From Mycolicibacterium iranicum (lineage in GTDB: Bacteria; Actinomycetota; Actinomycetes; Mycobacteriales; Mycobacteriaceae): DNA of 64,000 nt. The notes below the pieces were generated by a model. The model did no database searches, was not told the origin of the DNA, and saw only the letters and a program-made list of their open reading frames with translations. Positions 48,384 to 57,472 of the stretch are shown here, piece after piece. The number at the start of each line of letters is the position of its first letter. Position 1 is the stretch's first letter. Made by a program: the position numbers and the translations under genes. The stretch spans positions 186,001 to 250,000 of the forward strand of contig NZ_LQPC01000047.1 of the NCBI RefSeq assembly GCF_002101705.1, read 5' to 3'.

Positions 48384-49431
48384 CGGACCCGCCGCCCGGC
48401 GGTCCTTCGACGGCGGACGGCTGCGGCGTGATGACCCCGGGCTGCGGTGTCGGTGCCACGGACGGCGCGGAACCGTTTCCGCCGTTGCGCGCTTCGGCTT
48501 TGGCCTCCAGCCACCACCGGAAGCGTTTGGCGTGTGTTTCGGGAGCCGGCCACTCCTCTTCGATGGCAGCGTTCAGTTCGGCGCCGATCATGATGGCGAA
48601 CCCGAGGAAGAACGCGAAGAGCAGGAAAGCGATCGGCGTGGCCAGCGCGCCGTAGGTGTAACCGGTACTCGTGATCCACGTCAGGTAGAGGCGCAACCCC
48701 CACGTCGCGATCAGGAACACCACGGCGGCCAGCACCGAGCCGAGTAGCAGCCGATGTGTGGGCAGCGGTTTGGGCAGCGAAACGCGATAGAGCACGTTGA
48801 CTGCCACGGCCAGAGCAACGAATAGCACGGGGTAGTAGCCAAATTGGAGTATGTGGTCCCAGCTGTCGGGGATGTACTCGGCGACTTTGCGCGGCCCCAG
48901 CGCCAGGAACGGGGCCGTGACGATCGCGCCGACAAGCATCACCACATACAGACCCAGTGCATAGAAGCGTTGTCGCACCGGATGGCGCAGCGCTGTCTGG
49001 CCGTGTGCCTCGGTGATCGAGTCGACGAACGCCGAGATGGCCGATGAGCCCGCCCACAGCGAGATGATGAAGCCGACGGAAACGACCTCGCCGCGAGCGC
49101 CCCGGACGATGTCCCGCACTGTCGGCTCGATGATCTCGTTGACGACGTTCGAGGAGAAGAACCTCTCGGCCGTGTTGACGATCTGGTCCTGAATCGTTGG
49201 GAGGGTGTCCGGGCCGAACAGCGGAGCGACATAAGCCAGACTGCCGAGCATGCCGAGCAGCAGAGGGGGCAGAGACAGCGCGCACCAAAAGGCAGCCTGA
49301 GCCGATTCGGAAAATATCGAGTCGTCCCAACTCTTGCCCAGTGTCCGCAGGGCGATATGCCGAATGTGGTGCCGTGTCGGCTTGGATCTCAACGAAGGCC
49401 GCGCGGGTGGCCGCTCTAACTGGTCACTCAT
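48373..49431 (-). CDS. YihY/BrkB-family membrane protein
   Basis: This is a 352-residue YihY (virulence factor BrkB-like) protein matching Rv2707. Six membrane helices lie between about residues 45 and 295. The C-terminal 55 residues form a Pro/Gly-rich cytosolic tail. The family was once called RNase BN, wrongly, and its function remains open. It is preceded by a DUF7455 gene in the same direction. Confidence 0.87.
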   Translation of the reverse strand: MSDQLERPPARPSLRSKPTRHHIRHIALRTLGKSWDDSIFSESAQAAFWCALSLPPLLLGMLGSLAYVAPLFGPDTLPTIQDQIVNTAERFFSSNVVNEIIEPTVRDIVRGARGEVVSVGFIISLWAGSSAISAFVDSITEAHGQTALRHPVRQRFYALGLYVVMLVGAIVTAPFLALGPRKVAEYIPDSWDHILQFGYYPVLFVALAVAVNVLYRVSLPKPLPTHRLLLGSVLAAVVFLIATWGLRLYLTWITSTGYTYGALATPIAFLLFAFFLGFAIMIGAELNAAIEEEWPAPETHAKRFRWWLEAKAEARNGGNGSAPSVAPTPQPGVITPQPSAVEGPPGGGSATS

Positions 49432-49460
49432 GACCAGTCCAGCATGGCCGATTTGCCGCC

Positions 49461-49652
49461 CTAAGGCTCCAGCGGGCTCACTTGCAGCACCGCCGCGAGT
49501 TCGACGAGCTTTGCTTCATGCTCGTTGGCGTGATGTTGGCAGAACAGCAGCTCGGCTCCGGAGGGAAGTGTCGCCCGCACGCGAGCTGCAGCCCCACAAC
49601 GGTCGCAGCGGTCAGCCTTGGTGAATTCAGGACTGGTGAGCGTTGCGGTCAT
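49461..49652 (-). CDS. DUF7455 small Cys-rich protein
   Basis: This is a 63-residue protein with CDRCG near residue 16 and FCQHHANEH near 38, a treble-clef-like Cys/His metal site. It appears to belong to the actinobacterial DUF7455 family, usually found close to sigA or sigB. Function is unknown. It lies 29 bp upstream of the YihY gene on the same strand. Confidence 0.78.
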   Translation of the reverse strand: MTATLTSPEFTKADRCDRCGAAARVRATLPSGAELLFCQHHANEHEAKLVELAAVLQVSPLEP

Positions 49653-49785
49653 GGCACCTCCATAGGGTGGTAGCGACGTACATCTACTGTGTCAGACGCT
49701 TGGGGTTCCGGCCTTGTTCCCCGGGGGTTTACGGGTGTGTCGTGTCTCACGGGCCCGCGGTTTGCGACCAGGAAAGAGTGACGGT

Positions 49786-50151
49786 ATGCCCGACGCAGTT
49801 CGCAGTGACGTGCTTGTGCATCTGTGTACGGCCCGCGAGTGGGAGCAGGCGCAGCGGACGGGCCGACACTCGCCGCCGTCTCTGACTGCCGTCGGCTTCG
49901 TCCACCTGTCGACCCCGGAACAGGTTCACCTGCCGGCCAACCGGCTGTATGCCGGCAGGTCCGACCTGGTGTTGCTCCATATCGACGTAGCACGCCTCGC
50001 ATCTCCTGTTCGCTGGGAACCGGGCGTCCCGTCCGATCCCGGTGGCATGGTGTTCCCACATTTGTATGGACCTTTGCCTGCTGAAGCTGTGATATGCGTC
50101 ACTGCCTACCTGCCGACGCCTGACGGAACTTTCGCCCCGCTCGCCCAGTAG
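49786..50151 (+). CDS. DUF952 family protein
   Basis: This is a 121-residue DUF952 protein. The conserved VHLCTAREWEQAQ, GFVHLSTPEQV, LVLLHIDVARL and FPHLYGPLP stretches give a clear family match. The fold resembles ADP-ribosyl-binding or transferase domains, but no activity is established. The ATG at 49786 starts the family region. Confidence 0.85.
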   Translation: MPDAVRSDVLVHLCTAREWEQAQRTGRHSPPSLTAVGFVHLSTPEQVHLPANRLYAGRSDLVLLHIDVARLASPVRWEPGVPSDPGGMVFPHLYGPLPAEAVICVTAYLPTPDGTFAPLAQ

Positions 50152-50212
50152 CCCACAAGAGCGTCATTCTCACAATCGACATAGGACGTTGTCGCGGCGA
50201 TTCGCGACTCAA

Positions 50213-50218
50213 TACACT
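50213..50218 (+). promoter_or_regulatory. -10 box of membrane-protein gene (leaderless)
   Basis: TACACT ends 8 nt before the GTG at 50227. Confidence 0.45.
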
Positions 50219-50226
50219 GACCTGCC

Positions 50227-51009
50227 GTGGGCATCATCTTTGGCTTCGCACCGTGGATCGTCTATTGGGTTCTGGTCGGAAACGTCCCCTTTCACACGGC
50301 GGTGTTGATCGCCCTCGCCGTGTCCGTCGCGGCGTTCGTCGTGGCGCGGGTGGCCGGATTTCCGGGTCGCACGCTGGAAACGGGCGCTGTGGCAACGTTT
50401 TTCATCTTGACGGTGCTCACTTTCACAGGCAGCGAGTCGTTCTTGGAGCAGTGGATGCAGCCGTTGAGCAACGCCGGCATCTTTCTGGTGGCCTTGGCGA
50501 GCGCTGTGATCGGCCGGCCGTTCGTCCGGGAGTTCGCCGTGGTGGGTCAGCCCAAGGAGGTGATCGAAAGCGAACCGTTCGCCAGGATCACCTCGGTCCT
50601 GACATGGATCTGGATCGCCGCGTTCTGCGGCATGACGGTGTCGTCGGCGATCCCGCCGCTGGTGCAAGGCGATGCCACCATCCTCGACACCAGAACGCCA
50701 CTCTCCGTCATCTGCTACTGGGCGGTGCCCTTCTCGCTCCTGGCCGTCGCGGCCCTGCTGACGCGCGTCCTTCCCGACCGTATGGTGCCGCCTGCCGAGG
50801 AGATCGTCCGCAAAACGACGTTCGTGGCTTTCGCCGAGGCCGAGATCGATCAGCTGATCTATCTGGCCACCGAGCACGCCAACCGCGAGGTCGGAGCGGG
50901 CAAAGAGGCCTATGACATCAGGATCGGCTCGAAGGGCGTCCCCCTCGTCGGCGATGACACCAGGGAGTCGTGGCCGTCGACGTACAAGGTGCGTGAACGC
51001 AAGCGCTGA
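50227..51009 (+). CDS. Uncharacterised membrane protein
   Basis: This is a 260-residue protein with about six membrane helices (roughly 2-18, 20-41, 53-70, 80-95, 128-145 and 160-180) and a hydrophilic C-terminal domain of about 75 residues. Conserved-looking features include TGSESFLEQWMQPLSNAG and IGRPFVREF. No family was recognised with confidence. The GTG start is set by the -10 box 8 nt upstream. It is a lone plus-strand gene before the glycine-rich protein. Confidence 0.72.
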   Translation: MGIIFGFAPWIVYWVLVGNVPFHTAVLIALAVSVAAFVVARVAGFPGRTLETGAVATFFILTVLTFTGSESFLEQWMQPLSNAGIFLVALASAVIGRPFVREFAVVGQPKEVIESEPFARITSVLTWIWIAAFCGMTVSSAIPPLVQGDATILDTRTPLSVICYWAVPFSLLAVAALLTRVLPDRMVPPAEEIVRKTTFVAFAEAEIDQLIYLATEHANREVGAGKEAYDIRIGSKGVPLVGDDTRESWPSTYKVRERKR

Positions 51010-51116
51010 CCCTCGCGTCGAAGAAGTCACGGACCGGACAGCGTCCTTGATGTGCCGTTTGTTTGCCGTGTTACATTTCAGCTAATTCAACAGCAAGCAG
51101 ACGAGGGGACGTCTCT

Positions 51117-52799
51117 GTGGCACAGCGCGGTGGCAAACATCGGAAATCGACCGGTTCGACCATCGCGCCTTGTGGTGCCGCGCCGGCGCGGCAACTGCTC
51201 ACCGCCGGTACCGGCGGTGCGGCGATGATCGGCGTAGGGGTTCTATTCGGTCTGCACTCCGATCAGTCCGCAACCGACAACATGGAGATCCGACTCGTTT
51301 CTTTCGACTCCGTTTCGGTTCCCAATGCGCCTGTGTCAGAAGAACTTCTATGGTTCGGCTACGCCGGTTCGCGCGACCACGACAGGGCGTCGTCGGCAAC
51401 CAGCGCCGCACCGAACGCCGTGACGCCTCGGCCGATGATCGGTCCGGGCGGCTGGCTAATCGGTGACGGCTTGGACGCCGCCGAGGACTGCGCAGGTTCG
51501 GCGTGCAACGGCGCAAACGGTGGCCTGCTGTGGGGGAATGGCGGCGACGGTGCGCGAGGCGGCAATGGTGGCAACGCCGGACTGTTTGGCGGTAACGGCG
51601 GCCGCGGGGGTGACGGCTACTTTCCGGGACAGGACGGTGGCGACGGCGGGGACGCCGGACGCTTCGCCTCGATCGGTGACGGGGGCGACGGCGGAAACGG
51701 CGCGGACGGTGCCGTCGGTGTCGCTGGAGGCAACGGCGGCGCGGGCGGCAACGCGGGCCGCACCCACGGCAACGGTGGCGCCGGTGGCAACGGCGGCGCG
51801 GGCGGCAAAGGGCAGGACGGAGACAATCCGGCAGCCTCGGGAAAGGCCGCGACCGGCACGCCGAACTACCTCGGATCCAGCGGCCTACCGCCATCGACCA
51901 ACGTCGTCGACGGCGCGCTGATCGGGACCATCGGCGGTCGCGGCGTCGACGGCGCTGCAGGGACCAATCAATCCGGCGGCAACGGCGGCCACGGCCAGGG
52001 CGTCACGCCGCTGTTCGCCCCGTCTCACAATTTCGCCATCGGCGGGGCGGGCGGCAACGGCGGTGACGGCGCGGGCGGCGGTGCGGGCGGCAATGGCGGT
52101 GATGGCGGTCTGGGCCAGGGCATATCTCCGACGGTCGCCGTCTTCGGCAACAACGGGGGCAACGGTGGTAAAGGCGGTGCTGCAGGCGGCAGGGGCGGCG
52201 ACGGCGGCGCCGGCGGCAACGTCAAGATGGGCATCGGCGTCGGGTTCGCCGGACCCGGCGGAGCGGGCGGAAACGGCGGGACCGGCGCGGCCGGTGCGAC
52301 AGGGACCAGTGGCGGAGCAGGCGGAGCAGGCGGCCGCAGCGGCTCGCAGACCGGTGATGGCGGCGCCGGCGGCGCAGGCGGTGCCGGCGGAGACGGTGGA
52401 AACGGCGCGGTCGGCGGGGACGGCGGTAACGGCGGCGCCGGCGGCACGGACGTCTCCGACTCCGGCCGCGGCGATGTGAAAGACGGCCAAGGCGGTTTCG
52501 GAGGCTTCGGCGGGACAGGTGGCGCCGGCGGCGACGGGGGTGCCGGCGGGGCTGCCGGCAAGGGCGGCGCGGGCAGCGTCGAAGGGTCCGCGGGCGCCGA
52601 TGGCACGCAGGGCAGGACCGGCGCGGGCGGCATCGGAGGTGCCGGAGGCAAAGGCGGAAACGGTGGATCCGCCGGGGACGGGACCGCAGGCCAGTCGGGC
52701 GGTTCGGGTTCGGCCGGTAGCGGACCCGACGGCAGCCGTGGCGGTGCAGGCGGTCGCGGCGGCGACGCCGGCAACGGCAGCCGCCCCGCCGACGACTGA
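51117..52799 (+). CDS. PGRS-like glycine-rich protein without PE domain
   Basis: This is a 560-residue protein. An N-terminal 60 residues with one hydrophobic stretch (LLTAGTGGAAMIGVGVLFGL, about 28-47) and a Ser/Ala linker come first. Then a motif with GGWLIGDG and two Cys in DCAGSACNG precedes about 420 residues of GGxGGN repeats as in PE_PGRS proteins. The PE domain that targets such proteins to ESX-5 is absent, so export would use another route. Calcium-binding beta-roll-like packing is possible. The GTG at 51117 follows GAGGGG. It has no counterpart beside sigA in M. tuberculosis. Confidence 0.8.
   Translation: MAQRGGKHRKSTGSTIAPCGAAPARQLLTAGTGGAAMIGVGVLFGLHSDQSATDNMEIRLVSFDSVSVPNAPVSEELLWFGYAGSRDHDRASSATSAAPNAVTPRPMIGPGGWLIGDGLDAAEDCAGSACNGANGGLLWGNGGDGARGGNGGNAGLFGGNGGRGGDGYFPGQDGGDGGDAGRFASIGDGGDGGNGADGAVGVAGGNGGAGGNAGRTHGNGGAGGNGGAGGKGQDGDNPAASGKAATGTPNYLGSSGLPPSTNVVDGALIGTIGGRGVDGAAGTNQSGGNGGHGQGVTPLFAPSHNFAIGGAGGNGGDGAGGGAGGNGGDGGLGQGISPTVAVFGNNGGNGGKGGAAGGRGGDGGAGGNVKMGIGVGFAGPGGAGGNGGTGAAGATGTSGGAGGAGGRSGSQTGDGGAGGAGGAGGDGGNGAVGGDGGNGGAGGTDVSDSGRGDVKDGQGGFGGFGGTGGAGGDGGAGGAAGKGGAGSVEGSAGADGTQGRTGAGGIGGAGGKGGNGGSAGDGTAGQSGGSGSAGSGPDGSRGGAGGRGGDAGNGSRPADD
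51530..52790 (+). repeat. GGC-rich codon repeats of the PGRS region
   Basis: The DNA is a run of degenerate 9- to 15-bp units built on GGCGGCAAC and GGCGGTGCC, coding for GGN and GGA. It is a coding repeat, prone to slippage and misassembly. Confidence 0.85.
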
Positions 52800-52813
52800 G
52801 GAGGCCAGCAGCG

Positions 52814-53908
52814 CTAGACGGCCCGCGCCTCGATGACCGATAGCGGGCTCACTGTCGGGACGACCCGCGTCAACTCGAAGCCGGCCGCGGCGAGCAATTT
52901 CGCGTACTGCGCCCGAGTGCGCTCCTTGCCGTGCAGCGTGATCAACATTTCCAGATCCAGCATGTGCCCGATGAACGACGAAGCCCGTTCCGGCAGAACC
53001 ATTTCCAGCAAGATGAGCTTGCCTTCGCCGGCGATCGCGGTGCGGATGTTACGAAGGATCGTGGTCGAGTCGGCATCGCTCCAGTCGTGGATGATGTTCT
53101 TCATCACGTACACATCACCACCTGCAGGCACCGAGTTCAGGAAAGAGCCACCGGTGACGGTGCAGCGGTCGGCGACTCCGGCCTCTGCAAGAAGCGGCCC
53201 CGCGCCCGCGACGACTGCCGGCAGGTCGTAGAGGATGCCCTTGGCAGCGGGCGCGCTCCGCAGGATCGTGCTCAGCACCGCGCCGTGGCCGCCGCCCACA
53301 TCGACGACCAGCCGGGCGTCGGTGAAGTCGTATGCTTGCAGCGCAACATCATTCGAGAGTCCGCTGGCCGCAGTCATCGCATTGTTGAACACCGCGGCGA
53401 ACTCGGCGTCGGTGTCGAGGTAATCCCAGAATGGCATCCCACGCAGCTTCTCCGAGGCGGGCTCACCCGTCTGCACCGAATACAAAAGACTGCCCCAGTC
53501 GGCCCAACGCGACGGGTGACCGATGAACAGCACCATGTCGCGCAGCGACCCTTCCGAATCCGACCGCAGTGCCTGCCCGACTGGGGTGAGAGCGAACCGC
53601 CCGTCGCGGCCTTCGCGCAGCACCCCTCGGCTCGTCATGGCCCGCATCAGCCGGTGGAGCGCGTCTGGATCGGCGCCGACCTGGGCGGCGATGTTCTCGG
53701 CGTCCGAAGGGCCTCCCGCCAACCGATCGGCGATCCCCAGCTTGGCTGCGACGTAGAGCACCTGGGTGGTCCACGCCCCGGTCGCGAGCTCGAGCAGAGC
53801 GATGTTGCCCGGTGCTGAGGACCGGTGTAGCCGCTGCAGTCCGGCGCGCAGCCGATCGACGGCTTTGATCAACCGGACCGGCGGGACCCTGTTCTGGGTG
53901 GAGGGCAT
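52814..53908 (-). CDS. O-methyltransferase downstream of sigA
   Basis: This is a 364-residue family 2 O-methyltransferase. An N-terminal winged-helix dimer domain (about 40-110) precedes a SAM domain with VVDVGGGHGAV near 201-211 and the catalytic His in IIHDWSD near 278. Such enzymes methylate phenols or other small hydroxylated compounds. It is unlike its neighbours in role and absent beside M. tuberculosis sigA. It belongs to the same broad family as the enzyme at 5177-6235 but is only distantly similar. A 30-bp inverted repeat lies 12 bp before its start. Confidence 0.86.
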   Translation of the reverse strand: MPSTQNRVPPVRLIKAVDRLRAGLQRLHRSSAPGNIALLELATGAWTTQVLYVAAKLGIADRLAGGPSDAENIAAQVGADPDALHRLMRAMTSRGVLREGRDGRFALTPVGQALRSDSEGSLRDMVLFIGHPSRWADWGSLLYSVQTGEPASEKLRGMPFWDYLDTDAEFAAVFNNAMTAASGLSNDVALQAYDFTDARLVVDVGGGHGAVLSTILRSAPAAKGILYDLPAVVAGAGPLLAEAGVADRCTVTGGSFLNSVPAGGDVYVMKNIIHDWSDADSTTILRNIRTAIAGEGKLILLEMVLPERASSFIGHMLDLEMLITLHGKERTRAQYAKLLAAAGFELTRVVPTVSPLSVIEARAV

Positions 53909-53920
53909 CGAAGGTCTACT

Positions 53921-53950
53921 TTCGTCGGTGTTGACGTGGTCGCCGACGAA
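53921..53950. repeat. Inverted repeat between sigA and O-methyltransferase
   Basis: TTCGTCGG (53921-53928) and CCGACGAA (53943-53950) form an 8-bp perfect inverted repeat with a 14-nt loop. It could be the sigA terminator or an operator for the methyltransferase gene. Confidence 0.5.
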
Positions 53951-53986
53951 TGTAGTTGGGGCACCTTAAATTTTTCTTGCGCGGAC

Positions 53987-55435
53987 CTAGTCCAGGTAGT
54001 CGCGTAGCACCTGAGAGCGGCTGGGGTGGCGCAGCTTGCTCATCGTCTTCGACTCGATCTGGCGAATGCGCTCACGGGTTACTCCGTAGACCTGCCCGAT
54101 CTCGTCGAGGGTGCGCGGCTGGCCGTCGGTCAGGCCGAAACGCAGCCGCACGACACCGGCCTCACGCTCCGACAGCGTCTCGAGCACTGACTGCAGCTGG
54201 TCCTGCAACAAAGTGAACGACACGGCGTCGACGGCCACGACAGCCTCGGAGTCTTCGATGAAATCGCCGAGTTGACTGTCGCCCTCGTCGCCGATCGTCT
54301 GGTCCAGCGAGATCGGTTCACGCGCGTACTGCTGGATCTCCAGCACCTTCTCCGGCGTGATATCCATCTCCTTGGCCAGCTCTTCGGGCGTGGGCTCGCG
54401 GCCCAGATCCTGCAGCAGCTCGCGTTGGATTCGGCCCAACTTGTTGATGACCTCGACCATGTGCACCGGAATACGGATGGTGCGGGCCTGATCGGCCATG
54501 GCGCGGGTGATGGCCTGCCGAATCCACCAGGTGGCGTAGGTCGAGAACTTGTAGCCCTTGGTGTAGTCGAACTTTTCGACCGCGCGGATCAGACCGAGGT
54601 TGCCTTCCTGGATGAGGTCCAGGAACGCCATGCCGCGGCCGGTGTAGCGCTTGGCCAGCGACACCACCAGGCGCAAGTTCGCTTCCAGCAGATGGTTTTT
54701 CGCGCGGTCGCCGTCACGGCAGATCCACATGTAGTCGCGGCGCTGTGCGGTCGTCAGCTTCTCGCCCTTCTCGGCGAGCTCGGCCATCAACTGCGTGCAG
54801 TACAGGCCGGCTTCGATGCGCTTGGCGAGCTCGACCTCTTCCTCGGCGTTGAGCAGCGCGACCTTGCCGATCTGCTTGAGGTATGCGCGCACCGAATCCG
54901 CAGAGGCGGTGAGTTCGGCGTCCTTGCGGGCCTGCCGCAGTGCCTCTGATTCCTCTTCGTCCCAGACGAAGTCGCCGGATGCCTTGTCCTTCTCTGAAGG
55001 CTCGGGAAGCGAGTCGTCCTCGGCCTCCTTGGCGGGCTTGGCGGCGGCCTTGGGCGTCGCGTCGGCGTCGGCCGTCTCGTCGTCGGCCTCGTCGTCGGAG
55101 TCGTCGTCACCGTCGGCGGACGTGTCGTCATCGACCTCGATGTCATCGAGCTCGAGGTCGGCGTCCTCCTCGAGGTCTTCGCCGGGTTCGCCCTCGATGT
55201 CGGTGTCGGTCTCGGCGTCTTCGCCCGCGAGATCGTCGTCGACGCCGCCGGGCTCGGGTGAGGTCGCCTTCTTGGCGCGGCTGCGGCCGGCGGGTGCGTC
55301 AGCGGATTTCGCGGCGCGCGGCTTGGCGGCGGTCTTGGTCGCCGCTTTTTTCGCGGGCGCCTTCTTGGCGGGGGCTTTGGCGGCGGTGCGCTTCACCGGC
55401 TCGTCGGTTGCCGGGCTTGCCTTGGTCGCTGCCAC
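53987..55435 (-). CDS. sigA: Principal sigma factor SigA
   Basis: SigA is the housekeeping sigma factor. The 482-residue protein has a Lys/Ala-rich segment (about 8-55), a long Asp/Glu-rich region 1.1 (about 60-125), then regions 1.2 to 4, with RYTGRGMAFLDLIQEGN, FSTYATWWIRQAITR and the DNA-reading helix of region 4 (TLDEIGQVYGVTRERIRQIE). The GTG at 55435 is used, as in other mycobacteria; the longer frame adds an unlikely leader. A TACAAT -10 box lies about 150 bp upstream. Confidence 0.96.
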   Translation of the reverse strand: MAATKASPATDEPVKRTAAKAPAKKAPAKKAATKTAAKPRAAKSADAPAGRSRAKKATSPEPGGVDDDLAGEDAETDTDIEGEPGEDLEEDADLELDDIEVDDDTSADGDDDSDDEADDETADADATPKAAAKPAKEAEDDSLPEPSEKDKASGDFVWDEEESEALRQARKDAELTASADSVRAYLKQIGKVALLNAEEEVELAKRIEAGLYCTQLMAELAEKGEKLTTAQRRDYMWICRDGDRAKNHLLEANLRLVVSLAKRYTGRGMAFLDLIQEGNLGLIRAVEKFDYTKGYKFSTYATWWIRQAITRAMADQARTIRIPVHMVEVINKLGRIQRELLQDLGREPTPEELAKEMDITPEKVLEIQQYAREPISLDQTIGDEGDSQLGDFIEDSEAVVAVDAVSFTLLQDQLQSVLETLSEREAGVVRLRFGLTDGQPRTLDEIGQVYGVTRERIRQIESKTMSKLRHPSRSQVLRDYLD

Positions 55436-55582
55436 GTACACCCTTTCGGTCGTGCGGTAATTCGGCACGCACACGTGCGCCACCGAAAGTGTCGGCTATG
55501 TCGATTGTCGGCGTCGATCTCGAAGCGTCATCTCCGGGTGGGTTGCTCCCCGTCGCTGTCTGGTCGGTGGCCGCCGTCGACC

Positions 55583-55588
55583 ATTGTA
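55583..55588 (-). promoter_or_regulatory. -10 box of sigA
   Basis: On the minus strand TACAAT is a near-consensus SigA -10 element, about 148 nt before the sigA GTG, implying a long 5' leader. No strong -35 box is visible. Confidence 0.45.
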
Positions 55589-55655
55589 ACGACAGTGTGG
55601 GTCGGTGCCGTCCTCAGCGGCAAATTTGACGCTCCTGCGCGCCGCCCCCGGCCGG

Positions 55656-56453
55656 TTACTTGCCGGTAGCCGTGACGTTGAACTCGGCGGCCATCGCCGC
55701 GCCGACGATGCCTGCAGTGTTCTGCAACTCCGCCGCGACGACGGGGACGCGGTTGGTGAGCAGCGGGATCCACTTGTCGGCCTTGCGGCTGATCCCGCCA
55801 CCGGCGATGAAAAGGTCGGGCCAGATCGCGTTTTCGATTGCTACCAGCACTTTCGTGACCTCTTGGGTCCAGCGCTCGTAGCTCCATTCCTTGCGTTCCT
55901 TGACCGAGCTCGCGGCGCGGTGTTCGGCTTCCTTACCGCCCACTTCGAGGTGTCCGAACTCCGTGTTGGGCAGCAGCACGCCGTTGTGGATCACCGCCGA
56001 GCCGATTCCCGTGCCGAATGTCAGCAACACGATGACACCGGTGTTGTCGCGGCCGGCCCCGAACTTTTCTTCGGCGAGTCCGGCGGCGTCGGCGTCGTTG
56101 AGTACCGTCACCGGCTGCCCGTCGAGAGCTGCGCCGATGACGTCTTTGGCGTTGAGCCCGATCCAGGCTTTGTCGACGTTGGCGGCTGTGCAGACAATGC
56201 CGTCGGCCACGACACCCGGATAGGTCACGCCGAGCGGTCCGTCCCAGCCGAAGTGCGCCACCACGTCGGCGATGGTCTTGGCGACGGCCTCCGGGGTGGC
56301 CGGCTGTGGAGTGAGCAGCTTGAAGCGGTCTCCGATGAGTTGGCCGGTGTCGAGGTCGACGATGCCGCCCTTGACACCGCTCCCGCCGACGTCGATGCCG
56401 AATCCGCGGCGTGGTCGGCCTGAGCCCGATGCGGGCGTGGCGGCGGCGGTCAT
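55656..56453 (-). CDS. ppgK: Polyphosphate glucokinase
   Basis: PpgK phosphorylates glucose using polyphosphate or ATP. The 265-residue ROK-family protein has the phosphate loop DVGGSGVKGG (21-30), the catalytic Asp in LNDADAAG near 128-134 and TFGTGIGSA near 155-163. The length equals that of M. tuberculosis PpgK. The ATG at 56453 is taken at the family N-terminus. It lies 220 bp upstream of sigA on the same strand. Confidence 0.95.
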   Translation of the reverse strand: MTAAATPASGSGRPRRGFGIDVGGSGVKGGIVDLDTGQLIGDRFKLLTPQPATPEAVAKTIADVVAHFGWDGPLGVTYPGVVADGIVCTAANVDKAWIGLNAKDVIGAALDGQPVTVLNDADAAGLAEEKFGAGRDNTGVIVLLTFGTGIGSAVIHNGVLLPNTEFGHLEVGGKEAEHRAASSVKERKEWSYERWTQEVTKVLVAIENAIWPDLFIAGGGISRKADKWIPLLTNRVPVVAAELQNTAGIVGAAMAAEFNVTATGK

Positions 56454-56573
56454 GCAGGCTCCTCTGCGGAGGTGGGCGGGACGCGATGACACCCTATCGG
56501 CTCGCCAATTGCGATGCGTGACAGTCCCGCATCCCGCTCGGCCGGAAGGCGGTCGGTGTGCTGCGATAGGGGT

Positions 56574-57470
56574 GTGAGCGACGCGATCCCGGCCCCCGAC
56601 CCTGTCCTGCTACGTAAGGTGGCCGAGCAGCTGGCCGCCGAGGCCGCGGCGTTCGTCCGCAGTCGCCGCCTCGAGGTGTTCGGCCACAGTGCGGCCGGAA
56701 CCGTGTCCGCCGGCGGGGATCCCGCCGTGCGGGTGAAGAGCACCCCGACGGACCCCGTCACCGTCGTCGACACCGAGACCGAGCGGCTGCTGAGGGAGCG
56801 GCTCGCCGTTCTGCGACCCGCCGACGCGATCCTCGGGGAGGAGGAGGGTGGTCCGGTCGGGGTCGAGCCGGGCCGGCTGACCTGGGTGCTGGACCCGATC
56901 GACGGCACGGTCAACTTTCTGTACGGCATCCCCGCCTATGCGGTGTCGGTCGGGGTGCTCTGCGATGGTGTCCCCATCGCCGGGGCGGTCGCCGACGTCG
57001 CGGCAGTGGCGCTCTACTCCGCCGCGCTGGGCCACGGAGCGCATGTCCGGCACGGGGATGCCACGACGGAATTGCGGTGCAGCCAGGCCGCCGAGTTGTC
57101 GATGGCCCTCGTCGGCACCGGGTTCGCCTACGAGCGTGACCGCAGGCGGCGCCAGGGCGAGAGCCTCGCAAAGCTCATTCACGACGTGCGCGACCTGCGC
57201 CGGATCGGATCGTGTGCACTCGATCTGTGCATGGTCGCCGCTGGCAGGCTCGACGCCTATTACGAGGACGGGGTGCACCTGTGGGACTGGGCGGCGGGTG
57301 CGTTGATCGCGACCGAAGCCGGGGCCAGGGTGCGTCCTCCCGCGACCGCCGACGGCGCGGGCCTGATGGTGGCAGCGGCACCGGGCATCAGCGCCGCGCT
57401 CGACGACGCGCTGGTGCGCTGCGGGGTGTCCGGCGAGTCGCAGGCCGGGACGTCGGTAGATCCGCGCTGA
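56574..57470 (+). CDS. suhB: Inositol monophosphatase SuhB-type
   Basis: This is a 298-residue Mg2+-dependent inositol monophosphatase family enzyme, matching Rv2701c. The metal site is formed by GEEEGG (Glu near 89-90) and DPIDGTVNF (107-115), with WDWAAGALIATEAGA closing the active site. It would make free inositol for phosphatidylinositol and mycothiol, or act in RNA regulation as SuhB does elsewhere. The GTG at 56574 is used (a second GTG overlaps 2 nt earlier in another frame). It ends 2 bp from convergent cei. Confidence 0.92.
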   Translation: MSDAIPAPDPVLLRKVAEQLAAEAAAFVRSRRLEVFGHSAAGTVSAGGDPAVRVKSTPTDPVTVVDTETERLLRERLAVLRPADAILGEEEGGPVGVEPGRLTWVLDPIDGTVNFLYGIPAYAVSVGVLCDGVPIAGAVADVAAVALYSAALGHGAHVRHGDATTELRCSQAAELSMALVGTGFAYERDRRRRQGESLAKLIHDVRDLRRIGSCALDLCMVAAGRLDAYYEDGVHLWDWAAGALIATEAGARVRPPATADGAGLMVAAAPGISAALDDALVRCGVSGESQAGTSVDPR

Positions 57471-57472
57471 GC

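Noticed and set aside
50088..50103. CRP-like TGTGATATGCGTCACT
   Set aside because: It lies inside the DUF952 coding sequence, has one mismatch and sits far from a promoter.
51530..52790. Possible CRISPR or satellite array
   Set aside because: The units are degenerate, stay in one reading frame and encode GGN/GGA repeats; there are no constant repeats with unique spacers.
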